From NCBI RefSeq assembly GCF_040371945.1, contig NZ_BAABWS010000001.1, positions 682,001 to 746,000 of the forward strand: a stretch of 64,000 bases of DNA, written 5' to 3'. This stretch comes from Litorivita sp040371945 (GTDB lineage Bacteria > Pseudomonadota > Alphaproteobacteria > Rhodobacterales > Rhodobacteraceae). The notes under the pieces are model-generated. The model was not told the DNA's origin. It saw only the letters and a program-made list of their open reading frames with translations, and made no database searches. Positions 32,366 through 41,942 of the stretch are shown here, in pieces (the stretch's first letter is position 1; each line of letters begins with the position of its first letter). The position numbers were made by a program, and so were the translations under genes.

Positions 32366-33499
32366 TTAAGCCTCCTCGATTTTGCGGGTGCCGGTGATTT
32401 CCAGCCCGTAAGCGTCAAGCCCGACGACATTGGGCTTGGGCGAATTGGTCAAAAGCTCCAGCTTTGACAGCCCCAGTTGCGACAGGATTTGCGCGCCCAG
32501 CCCGTATTGGCGCAGGGTCTGCGGATGGGCATCGGCGCCCGCGTCGAGCTTGGCCAGCATATCGCGCAACAAAACCACAACGCCGCGCCCTTCCTTGGCC
32601 ACGGCGCGCATCGCACCGGCAAATTCGCCCGCCCGCCCCGCGCCCTCAAGGCCCAGCATATCCTTCATCGGGTCCATCGCATGCATCCGCACCAGAACCG
32701 GCGCATCGCCCGACAGATCGCCTTTGACCATCGCCACATGTTCGGTGCCTTGGGTGACATCGCGGTAAACGCGCATGCTCCACGCCCCGCCGAATTCCGA
32801 CGTGACCTGCTCTTCGCGCATCAGTTTCACAAGGTTGTCGTGGCGGCGACGGTAGGCAATCAGATCGGAAATCGTGCCGATCTTCAGCCCGTGTTTTTGC
32901 GCAAATCCCACCAGATCGGGCAGGCGCGACATGGTGCCATCGTCATTCATGATCTCGCAAATCACCCCCGAGGGGTTCAGCCCCGCCAAACGGCTGACAT
33001 CGACGGCCGCCTCGGTATGGCCCGCGCGCACCAAAACGCCGCCATCGCGGGCCCGCAAAGGAAACACATGACCAGGCGTGGCGATGTCTTGCGGCCCTTT
33101 GCCCGCATCAATCGCCACCGCCACGGTGCGGGCGCGGTCATGGGCGGAAATGCCGGTGGACACGCCTTCGCGCGCCTCGATGGAAATCGTAAAGGCCGTC
33201 TCGTGACGCGAGGAATTATTGGTCGACATAAGCTCGAGACCCAAAGCCTCGATCCGCTCTGAGGTCAGGGTCAGGCAAATCAACCCGCGCCCGTGGGTCG
33301 CCATGAAATTGATCGCCTCGGGCGTCGCCATCTGCGCAGGGATCACCAGATCGCCTTCGTTCTCGCGGTCCTCGTGATCGACCAGAATGAACATGCGCCC
33401 GTTGCGCGCATCCTCGATGATCTCCTCGATCGGCGAGATCGCATCGCGCCAGTTTTCCTCGACAGGACCTGGGGTTTCGAATGGGACGGTATCGGGCAT
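32366..33499 (-). CDS. ribB: 3,4-dihydroxy-2-butanone 4-phosphate synthase with degenerate GTP cyclohydrolase II domain (RibBX-type)
   Basis: A 377-aa protein. Residues 1-205 are a full RibB domain: FILVDHEDRENEGDLVIPAQ, STNNSSRHETAFTISIEA and GHTEAAVDVSRLAGL contain the acidic and His residues that act on ribulose 5-phosphate. Residues 215-377 align with GTP cyclohydrolase II, but the zinc-binding cysteines (CxGDxFGSxxCDC) are replaced by MHAMDPMKDMLGLEG, so it should not make pterin. I recall such RibBX proteins from other alphaproteobacteria. The ATG at 33499 has GAGGGAG upstream. ribH follows by 3 bp. Confidence 0.93.
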   Translation of the reverse strand: MPDTVPFETPGPVEENWRDAISPIEEIIEDARNGRMFILVDHEDRENEGDLVIPAQMATPEAINFMATHGRGLICLTLTSERIEALGLELMSTNNSSRHETAFTISIEAREGVSTGISAHDRARTVAVAIDAGKGPQDIATPGHVFPLRARDGGVLVRAGHTEAAVDVSRLAGLNPSGVICEIMNDDGTMSRLPDLVGFAQKHGLKIGTISDLIAYRRRHDNLVKLMREEQVTSEFGGAWSMRVYRDVTQGTEHVAMVKGDLSGDAPVLVRMHAMDPMKDMLGLEGAGRAGEFAGAMRAVAKEGRGVVVLLRDMLAKLDAGADAHPQTLRQYGLGAQILSQLGLSKLELLTNSPKPNVVGLDAYGLEITGTRKIEEA

Positions 33500-33592
33500 G
33501 GGAGCTCCCTCTTTTGCGCTTGCATGGCAAATAGCGCAGCACGCCGCCAAAGACTAGAGCCGCAAAAGGTCAGGGTAAAGCCGCCGCTGCGA

Positions 33593-34567
33593 TCAGTCGA
33601 ATTGCCATAGCGCAGGCAGGAAGCGATAGGCCCCCGCCTCGGCGCGCACATGCCCCACCCCCGGAAAGGGGAAGTGATAGCCCAGAACCGCAATCCGGTC
33701 CGCCGCCGCGCGATCCAAAAGCCGACGGCGCGTGGCGACGGTTTGATCGCCGTCGCTGTCGGTGCCGTTGAACCATTCGGGATGGGCGAAGTTGAGATGC
33801 GCATGGGTCATACAATCGCCAAGCGCGATCAACTGCTGCCCGCCGCTCTCGACATGCAAGGACATATGCCCCGGCGTATGGCCCGGTGTCGCGATCATCC
33901 GCACGCCCGAGACGATCTCATGGCCCTCTTCGGCCAACACCCAATCCACCCCGTCGCAATTGATCGAATTGACCGCCCCGACGACGAATTGCTGCGCTTC
34001 GGGGGCGACGCGATTGGCCAAACCGTCCTGCATCCAATAGGCATGCTCGGCCGCACCCATGATATATTCGGCATCCGGAAAAATCGCCTCGTCGAAATCG
34101 TCGCGAATGCCCCAGATGTGATCGGGATGGGCATGGGTGATCACCACATGGGTGATGCTGGCCGGATCGATCCCCGCCGCCTGCATATTCGCCAAAAGCC
34201 GCCCCGCGGTGCCGAACCAGCGGCTGCCCGAGCCGACATCGACCAAAATCCGCGCCGCGCCCGTGTCGATAAACAGATGGTTGGTATGCGAATAGCCCTG
34301 CTCAAGATCAAGGTAATGCTGGGCCAAAAAATCGGCCACCGCCTCGCGCGGCGCATTCACCCCAAGCCCCGAGGTCGGCAAGGCAAAATACCCGTCCGAC
34401 AGGACCGTCAACTTCATCTCGCCCAAACCGAAGCGGAAATACCCCGCATTGCCGCCCTGCGGCGCGCCCAAGACCGCCGCCCGCATCGGCCCCGCCCCCA
34501 TCGCAAAAGCCGGCAAAGCTGCCGCCAGTTTCAAAAGTGTGCGCCGGTTCGGTGTGCCAAATGCCAT
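33593..34567 (-). CDS. Tat-exported MBL-fold metallo-hydrolase
   Basis: A 324-aa metallo-beta-lactamase-fold hydrolase with a Tat signal (NRRTLLKLAAALPAFAMG). The metal site includes HAHPDH (THAHPDHIWG), ATPGHTPGHMS and LGDCMTHAHL. Similar proteins include quorum-quenching lactonases and other hydrolases; the substrate is unknown. The ATG at 34567 is chosen since it begins the signal peptide. It lies inside the rib group, between ribE and ribB, on the same strand. Confidence 0.88.
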   Translation of the reverse strand: MAFGTPNRRTLLKLAAALPAFAMGAGPMRAAVLGAPQGGNAGYFRFGLGEMKLTVLSDGYFALPTSGLGVNAPREAVADFLAQHYLDLEQGYSHTNHLFIDTGAARILVDVGSGSRWFGTAGRLLANMQAAGIDPASITHVVITHAHPDHIWGIRDDFDEAIFPDAEYIMGAAEHAYWMQDGLANRVAPEAQQFVVGAVNSINCDGVDWVLAEEGHEIVSGVRMIATPGHTPGHMSLHVESGGQQLIALGDCMTHAHLNFAHPEWFNGTDSDGDQTVATRRRLLDRAAADRIAVLGYHFPFPGVGHVRAEAGAYRFLPALWQFD

Positions 34568-34783
34568 GATCTCTCTCCCTGTTGCCGCCCAAGATAGAGC
34601 GCCCGCAGGGCAACGCAATACAATTTATGAATATGTTTGCGATTTGCCGCGCAAAAGAACCTCATGCCTTCGGCGAGGATATTTTCAGAACCTGCAAAGC
34701 GCCGCCGCTTTGACTTACCGGTTCCTCAAATATCCCCGCCGGAGGCATCCGCAATCTGCAGAACGGCGCCGTGACTGGCGGTC

Positions 34784-35371
34784 TTAGGAAAACTCTTGCA
34801 GCCGCGCGACATAGCGGGCGAGCGTGTCGATTTCGAGGTTGATCCGATCCCCCGCTTTGGCATCGCCCCAAGTGGTCGCCTCTTTGGTATGGGGAATGAA
34901 GTTGATGCCGAAATCGCATCCATCGACCTCATTGACCGTCAAAGACGTGCCGTTGAGCGCCACCGAGCCTTTGGGCGCGATAAAGCGCGCCAGATGCTCG
35001 GGCGCGCGCAAGGTGACGCGGGTGCTGTCGCCTTCGTCTTGCATTCCCACGATCTCGGCCACGCCGTCCACATGGCCCGACACGATATGCCCGCCCAATT
35101 CGTCGCCCACTTTGAGCGCCCGTTCGAGGTTCACGCGCCGCCCAACGGTCCAATCGGCCAGATTGGTTTTGGCGACGGTTTCGGCGCTGATCTCGGCATC
35201 ATACCAATCCTTGCCGGTTTCGATCACCGTCAAGCACACCCCATCCGAGGCGATCGAGGCCCCAAGCGCGATGCCCTTGGTGTCATACCCCGTCTCGATC
35301 CGCGCGCGCAGATCGCCGCGTTGCTCCAATTGGGCCACACGGCCGATATCGGTGATGATACCTGTGAACAT
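34784..35371 (-). CDS. ribE: Riboflavin synthase alpha chain RibE
   Basis: RibE dismutates lumazine to riboflavin. The 195-aa protein contains the two repeated beta-barrel halves: MFTGIITDIGRVAQLEQRGD, then ISAETVAKTNL, and SGHVDGVAEIVGMQ, RFIAPKGSVALNGTSLTVNEVDG. The ATG at 35371 has GAGGAG upstream. On the minus strand it precedes the MBL gene and ribB; upstream lies the capsule block rather than ribD. Confidence 0.96.
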   Translation of the reverse strand: MFTGIITDIGRVAQLEQRGDLRARIETGYDTKGIALGASIASDGVCLTVIETGKDWYDAEISAETVAKTNLADWTVGRRVNLERALKVGDELGGHIVSGHVDGVAEIVGMQDEGDSTRVTLRAPEHLARFIAPKGSVALNGTSLTVNEVDGCDFGINFIPHTKEATTWGDAKAGDRINLEIDTLARYVARLQEFS

Positions 35372-35529
35372 CGGTTTTCTCCTCGGCGCTGCGCCCTCGA
35401 TTGCGCCTTTGAGGTAGCGCGGGCGCAACGTAATTACAAGCCAAGGGCACGTTGGGGGAACAGACGCCTTAATTTTGCCGAAACTTCCCGCTAAGAAGGT
35501 CGAAAGGACCCGTGGGATAAGAGCAAGGC

Positions 35530-36861
35530 ATGAGCAAGAGCCGCCACCATCCACCGCACAGCACCGCCGCGCCGACCGACCCCTCGGCGCCGCGCAAATT
35601 CCTGTTTTTGCAAGGGCCGCACGGGCCGTTTTTCCACAAGCTGGGCAAGATGTTGCGCCTTGCGGGGGCCGAAGTCTGGCGCGTCGGCTTTAACGCGGGT
35701 GATCGCGCCTTTTGGTTCCATCCGGCCTCCTACATCCCCTTTCGCGGCACCCAAGAGGAATGGCCCGCGACCTTTGACGCGCTGTGCACCGACAAGGGCA
35801 TCACCGATATCGTGCTTTACGGCGACACACGGCAGATCCACGCGCAGGCCGTCACCCGCGCCCGCGCCGCAGGGCTGACGGTGCATGTGTTCGAAGAGGG
35901 CTATATGCGGCCCTATTGGGTCACCTATGAGCGCGGCGGATCGAACGGGCATTCGCGCCTGATGGAGATGAGCGTCGAGGACATGCGCCGCGTGCTCGAA
36001 AACTCCGATATGGACACGCCGGTGCCGCCCGCGCGCTGGGGCGATATGCGCCAGCATGTGTTCTACGGCGCGCTCTATCATTGGTTCGTGATGTTCCGAA
36101 ACGGCGATTACCGCAATTTCCGCCCCCACCGCGCGCTTGGGGTGGGCAAGGAATTCCAGCTTTATATCAAACGCTTGCTGCTCATGCCTGCGCAGGCCGT
36201 GGACCGGATGATCGCCACCTTCCGCATTCGCAACGGCGGCTTTCCCTATCACCTCGCGCTCTTGCAGCTCGAGCATGACAGCTCGTTCCAGATGCATTCG
36301 CCCTTTGCCACCATGACCGATTTTCTCGACGTGGTGATCCGCGGGTTTGCCGAAGGCGCGCCGAGCCATCACCATCTGGTGTTCAAATCCCACCCGCTCG
36401 AAGATGGCCGCGTGCCGCTGCGCCGCGAGGTCAAGCGGCTGGCCAAGGCTTACGGTCTCAAGGGCCGTGTGCATTGGGTGCGCGGCGGCAAGCTGGCGCA
36501 GCTCTTGAACGATGCGCGCACCGCCGTCACCGTCAATTCCACCGCCGCGCAGCAGGTCCTGTGGCGCGGCATCCCGCTCAAGACCTTTGGCGATGCGGTC
36601 TATGCCAAGCCCGAGTTTGTCTCGACCCAGCCCCTGCCCGAGTTCTTCGCAGGCGCGGGCCGCCCCGACCGGCGCGCCTATACCGATTACCGGCGCTATT
36701 TGTTGGAAACCAGCCAGATCGCGGGCGGGTTTTATTCGGCGCGCGGGCGGCGGCAATTGATGCGCCAAGTGGTCGATATGATGCTCTCTGCCGAAGATCC
36801 CTATGACGCGCTGGCGTCGGGCTCTGCCGCGCCGCGCCAATCGCTGCGGGTGGTCAATTAG
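35530..36861 (+). CDS. Capsule polysaccharide export/modification protein KpsS-like
   Basis: A 443-aa cytoplasmic protein of the KpsS family, whose E. coli member adds the first beta-Kdo to the phosphatidylglycerol acceptor of group 2 capsule linkers. Typical parts are FLFLQGPHGPFFHKLGKML, VHVFEEGYMRPYWVTYERGG, HHHLVFKSHPLEDGR and VNSTAAQQVLWRGIPLKTFG. It is the first gene of a capsule block of three that lies between ribE and ribD; a lipoprotein and KpsC follow on the same strand. It is divergent from ribE, 158 bp apart. Confidence 0.88.
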   Translation: MSKSRHHPPHSTAAPTDPSAPRKFLFLQGPHGPFFHKLGKMLRLAGAEVWRVGFNAGDRAFWFHPASYIPFRGTQEEWPATFDALCTDKGITDIVLYGDTRQIHAQAVTRARAAGLTVHVFEEGYMRPYWVTYERGGSNGHSRLMEMSVEDMRRVLENSDMDTPVPPARWGDMRQHVFYGALYHWFVMFRNGDYRNFRPHRALGVGKEFQLYIKRLLLMPAQAVDRMIATFRIRNGGFPYHLALLQLEHDSSFQMHSPFATMTDFLDVVIRGFAEGAPSHHHLVFKSHPLEDGRVPLRREVKRLAKAYGLKGRVHWVRGGKLAQLLNDARTAVTVNSTAAQQVLWRGIPLKTFGDAVYAKPEFVSTQPLPEFFAGAGRPDRRAYTDYRRYLLETSQIAGGFYSARGRRQLMRQVVDMMLSAEDPYDALASGSAAPRQSLRVVN

Positions 36862-37159
36862 GGCCGAACCGTCCGCGGGCGGCGCGCGCCTTAATAGGGG
36901 CCGCAAACCTGTGCCTGCCCCATCTGCACCCAAATCGCGCCGGATCCCTTTCCAAATCTAGCGGCGCGCATATCGCCGCCCACAACACCTTGCGGTCCGC
37001 CCCCCCCGCGCGGCCCTAAGGCCACACATTGGCGCAGCTTTGCCCTCCAACCCCGCGCAAATGCTGGATTTTTGCAATCGGCTGGGCTAGCCTTGCTCCA
37101 AAGTGCCCGAAAAACGAGGCGCAATGAGGCAGAAATATCAGGTCGAGGAGACCCGAGCA

Positions 37160-38293
37160 GTGAAAACCCATTCCACAAAATGGGCGCGTGGCATCGCGCT
37201 TGTGGCCGCTCTGGCCGTCGTATCCTCTTGCGGTTTGCCGCGTGTAGGCCCCAATAAACGCGAGATTTTCGCAGGTTCCGTGCAAAAGGAAGGCGATGCC
37301 TTTGTCGTGGCGGTCAATGACCGCGTGACCCGCGCCACCGCGTTCACCCCCGCGCTCGGCTTTTCCAACGCCTTCTTGAACGCAGGCCAGATCGGATCGG
37401 ACACCATCCGCCCCGGTGACACGCTGGGCCTGACCATTTGGGAAAACGTCGATGACGGGCTTTTGGTCGGCGAAGGGCAAAACTCGGCGGTGCTCGAAGA
37501 GGTGCAAGTCGATGGCGCCGGTTTCATTTTCGTCCCCTACGCGGGCCGCATCCGCGCGGCGGGCAACACCCCCGAAGCCATCCGCCGGATCATTTCCACC
37601 AAGCTCGAAGGCCAGACCCCCAGCCCGCAAGTGCAGGTCCGCCGCCTTGCCGGTGACGGTTCGACCGTCAGCCTCGTCGGCGCCATCGGCGGCCAAGGCG
37701 TCTATGCGATCGAGCGCCCCACCCGCACGCTTTCGGCAATGCTGGCCCGCGCGGGCGGCATTACCATTGAGCCCGAAACCGCACAGATCACCGTGATCCG
37801 CGGCAAGGAACGCGGCGAGATCTGGTTTCAGGACCTCTACAAACATCCGCAAAACGACATCGCCCTGCGCGGCGGGGATCGCATCTTGATCGAGGCCGAC
37901 ACCCGCGCCTTTACCGCGCTTGGCGCCACATCGGGTCAGGCCCGCGTGACCTTCGAGACCCAAACGCTCAGCGCGCTCGAAGCCATCGCCCAAGTCGGCG
38001 GTTTGGTCCCCACGGCGGCCGATCCCACCGGCGTGTTCGTTCTGCGCAACGAGCCTGCGGAGATCGCCAATCAATTGATGGGCCGCAGCGATCTGATCGG
38101 GGCGCAGCGCCTTGTCTATGTGCTGGACCTGACCAAACCCAACGGCATGTTCATGGCCCGCGATTTCGTGATCCGCGACGGCGATACGCTCTATGTGACC
38201 GAAGCGCCCTTCACCCAGTGGAACAAAACCATTGGCGCGATCACCGGCTCGCTTACCCCGATCAATTCGATCAACTCGCTCGCGGGCAACTAA
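37160..38293 (+). CDS. Polysaccharide export outer-membrane lipoprotein (Wza/KpsD-like)
   Basis: A 377-aa exported protein with a lipobox at VVSSC (LVAALAVVSSCGLP). The poly-export domain holds IRPGDTLGLTIWENVDDG, and SLBB domains follow (VSLVGAIGGQGVYAIE, then ALEAIAQVGGLVP). The start used is GTG at 37160, since GAGGAG lies 9 bp upstream and the signal peptide begins just after; a frame open further upstream from 37103 would lengthen the N-terminus. It should form the outer-membrane exit channel for the capsule. KpsE, KpsM and KpsT homologues are not in the window. Confidence 0.88.
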   Translation: MKTHSTKWARGIALVAALAVVSSCGLPRVGPNKREIFAGSVQKEGDAFVVAVNDRVTRATAFTPALGFSNAFLNAGQIGSDTIRPGDTLGLTIWENVDDGLLVGEGQNSAVLEEVQVDGAGFIFVPYAGRIRAAGNTPEAIRRIISTKLEGQTPSPQVQVRRLAGDGSTVSLVGAIGGQGVYAIERPTRTLSAMLARAGGITIEPETAQITVIRGKERGEIWFQDLYKHPQNDIALRGGDRILIEADTRAFTALGATSGQARVTFETQTLSALEAIAQVGGLVPTAADPTGVFVLRNEPAEIANQLMGRSDLIGAQRLVYVLDLTKPNGMFMARDFVIRDGDTLYVTEAPFTQWNKTIGAITGSLTPINSINSLAGN

Positions 38294-38312
38294 ACCTCGT
38301 GGGTCGTCCCAA

Positions 38313-40373
38313 ATGATGGATGCTCCGCAAAACACAGCCGCCGGTCTCTCCAACCGGCGGCTGCTTTATTACACCCTCGGATTTATCCGCAGCCCGCGCA
38401 TCCGCGCGATTTTGCGCAGCGCCGGTTACCGGCCGGTTTTCGGCTATACCGCCCGCCCGCGCGAAGGCGATGTGATCGGCGTTTGGGGCCATAGCCCCTA
38501 TGCCAAACGCGGCGAGGCAATGGCACAAAAAACCGGCCTGCCGATTGTGCGCATCGAGGATGCGCCCTTGCGCTCCTTGCGTCCCGGGCGCAGCGGCGAG
38601 CCGCCCTTGGGCCTGACCATCGACACCCGCGGCGTAATGTTTGATGCGGCGCAACCTTCTGATCTGGAACATCTTTTGATGACCGATCCGCTTGATGATG
38701 CGGCGCTATTGTCGCGGGCGCGCGGCGCCATGGCACGCATCCGCGAGGCGCATCTGAGCAAATACAGCGCCAACGACCCCGCCCTGCCCGCGCCCGAGGC
38801 GGGCTATGTTCTGGTCATCGACCAGACCCGCGGCGATGCCTCGGTGCGCCTTGGCGGGGCCGATGCCAACAGCTTTCGCGAGATGCTCTATTACGCCATG
38901 GAGGATCACCCCGCCGCGCGCATCGTGATCAAGACCCACCCCGAAACCGCCGCAGGCCACCGCGCCGGATATTTCGGCCCCCAAGACGCCCAAGACCCAA
39001 AAGGCCGCGTCACGCTCCTCACCGAAAACCACAGCCCTCATGCCCTGCTTGAGGGGGCGATTGCGGTCTATACCGTCACTTCGCAAATGGGGTTCGAGGC
39101 CATTGTGGCCGGTCACCGCCCGCAAGTCTTCGGCCAGCCCTTCTACAGCGGCTGGGGCCTGAGCGACGAGCGCCACCCCAACCCGCTCACCCGCCGCACG
39201 CGCAGCCTGACGCGGGTGCAGATGTTTGCCGCCGTGATGATGCTTTACCCGCATTGGTTCGACCCTTACCGCGGCAAAGCCTGCCAGATCGAAGAGGTCA
39301 TCGCCGCGCTGGAGGCCGAGACCCGCGCCCACCGCGAGGATGGCAAAGGATGGACCGCATCGGGAATGCGCCTGTGGAAACGGCGCGCCTTGCAAGGGTT
39401 TTTCGGCGCGCAAAAGCCCCTGCGCTTCACCGATACCCCCCTTGATGAGGACCGCCCGCATATGGTCTGGGGCGCGCCGCAAGATGCGCCCGAGGGGGCA
39501 TGGCATCTTGAGGACGGTTTTTTGCGCTCCAAAGGATTGGGCGCGGCGCTCACCGCGCCGCTGTCTTTGGTCTTGGACGATCTCGGGCTTTATTACGATC
39601 CCACCCGCGAGAGCCGTCTGGAGCGGATGATCCACGCGCGCGCCGACAGGTTACGCCCCGATCAGGCCCTGCGCGCCGAACGTTTGATGGCGCAGATCAC
39701 CAAAGCGGGGCTGAGCAAATACAACCTGACGCGCCGCGCGCCCGATCTGGACGGAGTGCCCGAGGGCCCGCGCATTCTGGTGCCGGGGCAGGTCGAGGAT
39801 GACGCCTCGATCCGGCTTGGCACCCGCGATGTGGCGACCAATCTGGCGCTGCTGGAGGCGGTGCGCGCCGCCCGCCCCGATGCGGTGCTGCTCTATAAAC
39901 CCCACCCCGATGTGGAGGCGGGCCTGCGCCAAGGTGCGGTGCCCGAGGCGGCGCTGGCCCGCCTTGGCGCGCATCCCCTGCCTCAAAGCGATCCCGCCGC
40001 CCTGTTGGGACAGGTCGATGAGGTCTGGACCATGACGTCTGGGCTGGGGTTTGAGGCCTTGATGCGCTCGGTGCCGGTCACCTGCCTTGGTGCGCCGTTT
40101 TATGCCGGATGGGGGCTGACGACAGACCTTGGCCCCGTGCCGGTGCGCCGCGCGCGCAGCCCCGCGCAAAATCCCGTGAGCCTTGCGGCGCTGGTCCATG
40201 CGGCGCTGATCGATTATCCGCGCTATGTCGATCCGATCACGCGCCGCCCCTGCCCGCCCGAAGTGGTGGCCGAGCGCCTCGCCGCTGGGCAAACCGGCGC
40301 CGCAGGGCCCGCGCTCAGAGTGCTGTCGAAACTGCAAGGGCTGATGGCCAGCCGCGCGCATTGGTGGCGCTAG
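38313..40373 (+). CDS. Capsule polysaccharide Kdo transferase KpsC-like, duplicated
   Basis: A 686-aa protein with two similar halves, as in KpsC, which elongates the poly-Kdo linker. Repeated landmarks are ASVRLGGAD and ASIRLGTRD; IVIKTHPETAAG and LLYKPHPDVEAG; TSQMGFEAIVAGHR and TSGLGFEALMRSVP; and FYSGWGLSDE and FYAGWGLTTD. The start used is the ATG at 38313, an alternative being 38316. It ends 4 bp from the convergent ribD gene. Confidence 0.9.
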   Translation: MMDAPQNTAAGLSNRRLLYYTLGFIRSPRIRAILRSAGYRPVFGYTARPREGDVIGVWGHSPYAKRGEAMAQKTGLPIVRIEDAPLRSLRPGRSGEPPLGLTIDTRGVMFDAAQPSDLEHLLMTDPLDDAALLSRARGAMARIREAHLSKYSANDPALPAPEAGYVLVIDQTRGDASVRLGGADANSFREMLYYAMEDHPAARIVIKTHPETAAGHRAGYFGPQDAQDPKGRVTLLTENHSPHALLEGAIAVYTVTSQMGFEAIVAGHRPQVFGQPFYSGWGLSDERHPNPLTRRTRSLTRVQMFAAVMMLYPHWFDPYRGKACQIEEVIAALEAETRAHREDGKGWTASGMRLWKRRALQGFFGAQKPLRFTDTPLDEDRPHMVWGAPQDAPEGAWHLEDGFLRSKGLGAALTAPLSLVLDDLGLYYDPTRESRLERMIHARADRLRPDQALRAERLMAQITKAGLSKYNLTRRAPDLDGVPEGPRILVPGQVEDDASIRLGTRDVATNLALLEAVRAARPDAVLLYKPHPDVEAGLRQGAVPEAALARLGAHPLPQSDPAALLGQVDEVWTMTSGLGFEALMRSVPVTCLGAPFYAGWGLTTDLGPVPVRRARSPAQNPVSLAALVHAALIDYPRYVDPITRRPCPPEVVAERLAAGQTGAAGPALRVLSKLQGLMASRAHWWR

Positions 40374-40377
40374 GGCG

Positions 40378-41478
40378 CTAAAGCTCGGCGCGCCGCCAGA
40401 TGTGCAACACATCATTGCCCACGGCCCGCGTCTCGCACAGTTTAAAGCGCGGCGCATCGCCAAGACGCTCGACGCCCATGGCGCTCAGGCTCGGGCGCCC
40501 CTCGGCCCCCAAGGCCAGACCGGCGGTAAAGCCGATCAGTTGATCCACCAGATCGGCCCCCAAGAGCGAGGCGGCCAAAGCGCCGCCGCCCTCGCAAAAC
40601 ACCCGCGTCAAACCCGCCGCGCCCAGCTTGGCCAAAATATCGCCCGCATCCAGCATCCGGCCCGCCCCGCGCACTTCGATGAGCCTTGCGCCCATGCCCT
40701 CCCACGCTTGGCGCAGCGCCGGATCGGCATCGGCCCCATGCACCAGCCACAACGGCACCTCGCCCGCCGTGCGCGCCAGATTGCTCAGCAGTGGCATATC
40801 CAATCGCCGCGAAACCACCACACGCACAGGTTGGCGCGCGACGCCCAGATCGCGCACCGTCAGCGTCGGATCATCGGCCCGCGCCGTGCCGCCGCCGACC
40901 ATAACCGCATCATGGCTGGCGCGTTGCAAATGCACCAAACGGCGCGCCTGCGGCCCCGTGATCCATTGGCTCTCGCCCGAGGCCGTGGCAATGCGCCCGT
41001 CAAAGCTGGACGCCAGTTTGAGCGTGACCAAGGGGCGGCCTTGCTCGCGTGTCATGAAAAATCCGGCGTGATCGCGGGCGGCCTCGGCGGTCAATATGCC
41101 AGTGGTGACCTCGATGCCCGCCGCGCGCAGCATCGCAAACCCCTGCCCCGACACGCGCGCATCCACGTCTTCGAGCGGCGCCACAACCCGCGCCACGCCC
41201 GCATCGATCAGGGCCTGCGCGCAGGGCCGGGTTTGTCCGGTATGGGCGCAAGGCTCCAGCGTGACATAGGCCGTCGCGCCGCGCGCTGCCGCACCTGCTT
41301 GGGCCAAGGCGGCAGGTTCGGCATGGGGCCGCCCGCCCGCCGCGGTCCAGCCGCGCCCGACGATCCGGCCCGCGTTGACGATCACACAGCCGACCGCAGG
41401 ATTGGGCCATGTCGCCCCCTGCCCGCGCCGCCCCAAAGAAAGGGCAAGCGCCATGTAGCGGTGATCGGTTTGGCTCAC
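40378..41478 (-). CDS. ribD: Bifunctional riboflavin deaminase/reductase RibD
   Basis: A 366-aa protein with an N-terminal deaminase: RPHAEPAAL (HAE zinc site) and TLEPCAHTGQTRPCAQAL. The C-terminal reductase domain is visible from LKLASSFDGRIATASGESQW and VFCEGGGALAASLL onwards. It deaminates and reduces the pyrimidine intermediate of riboflavin synthesis. It overlaps nrdR by 4 bp (ATGA), so nrdR and ribD are cotranscribed, and is cut off from ribE by the capsule block. Confidence 0.96.
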   Translation of the reverse strand: MSQTDHRYMALALSLGRRGQGATWPNPAVGCVIVNAGRIVGRGWTAAGGRPHAEPAALAQAGAAARGATAYVTLEPCAHTGQTRPCAQALIDAGVARVVAPLEDVDARVSGQGFAMLRAAGIEVTTGILTAEAARDHAGFFMTREQGRPLVTLKLASSFDGRIATASGESQWITGPQARRLVHLQRASHDAVMVGGGTARADDPTLTVRDLGVARQPVRVVVSRRLDMPLLSNLARTAGEVPLWLVHGADADPALRQAWEGMGARLIEVRGAGRMLDAGDILAKLGAAGLTRVFCEGGGALAASLLGADLVDQLIGFTAGLALGAEGRPSLSAMGVERLGDAPRFKLCETRAVGNDVLHIWRRAEL

Positions 41479-41942
41479 GCTTCGGGTTCGACGTTCGGCC
41501 GCAATTCCGAGACGAATTTATCGAAATCATCCGCCGCTTGGAAGTTTTTATAGACGCTGGCAAAGCGCACATAGGCCACGGTATCGATACGGGCCAAAGC
41601 CTCCATCACGATCTCGCCGATGAGTTTGGACGGGATATCCGTCTCGCCCATGCTTTCCAGACGGCGCACGATGCCCGAAATCATCTGGTCCATGCGCTCT
41701 TGTTCGATGGGACGTTTTTGCAAGGCGATGCGGATCGAACGCTCCAGCTTGTCACGGTCGAAATCCTCGCGCCGCCCGTTGGTTTTGAGAACCACCAGAT
41801 CGCGCAGCTGCACACGCTCATAGGTCGTGAAACGGCCGCCACATGCGGGGCAAAACCGGCGGCGACGGATCGAAACATGGTCTTCGGCCGGACGGCTGTC
41901 TTTGACTTGGGTATCAATATTTCCACAAAACGGGCAACGCAT
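41475..41942 (-). CDS. nrdR: Transcriptional repressor NrdR
   Basis: A 155-aa regulator of ribonucleotide reductase genes. It has a zinc ribbon (MRCPFCGNIDTQVKDSRP, then FCPACGGRFTTYERVQL) and an ATP-cone (VVLKTNGRREDFDRDKLERS). The ATG at 41942 begins the ribbon. The ribD gene follows with a 4-bp overlap, a frequent bacterial pairing. No nrd genes are in the window. Confidence 0.96.
   Translation of the reverse strand: MRCPFCGNIDTQVKDSRPAEDHVSIRRRRFCPACGGRFTTYERVQLRDLVVLKTNGRREDFDRDKLERSIRIALQKRPIEQERMDQMISGIVRRLESMGETDIPSKLIGEIVMEALARIDTVAYVRFASVYKNFQAADDFDKFVSELRPNVEPEA

Noticed and set aside
33500..33592. Possible FMN riboswitch upstream of ribB or of ribE
   Set aside because: The gaps upstream (93 and 158 bp) lack the conserved RFN-element boxes.
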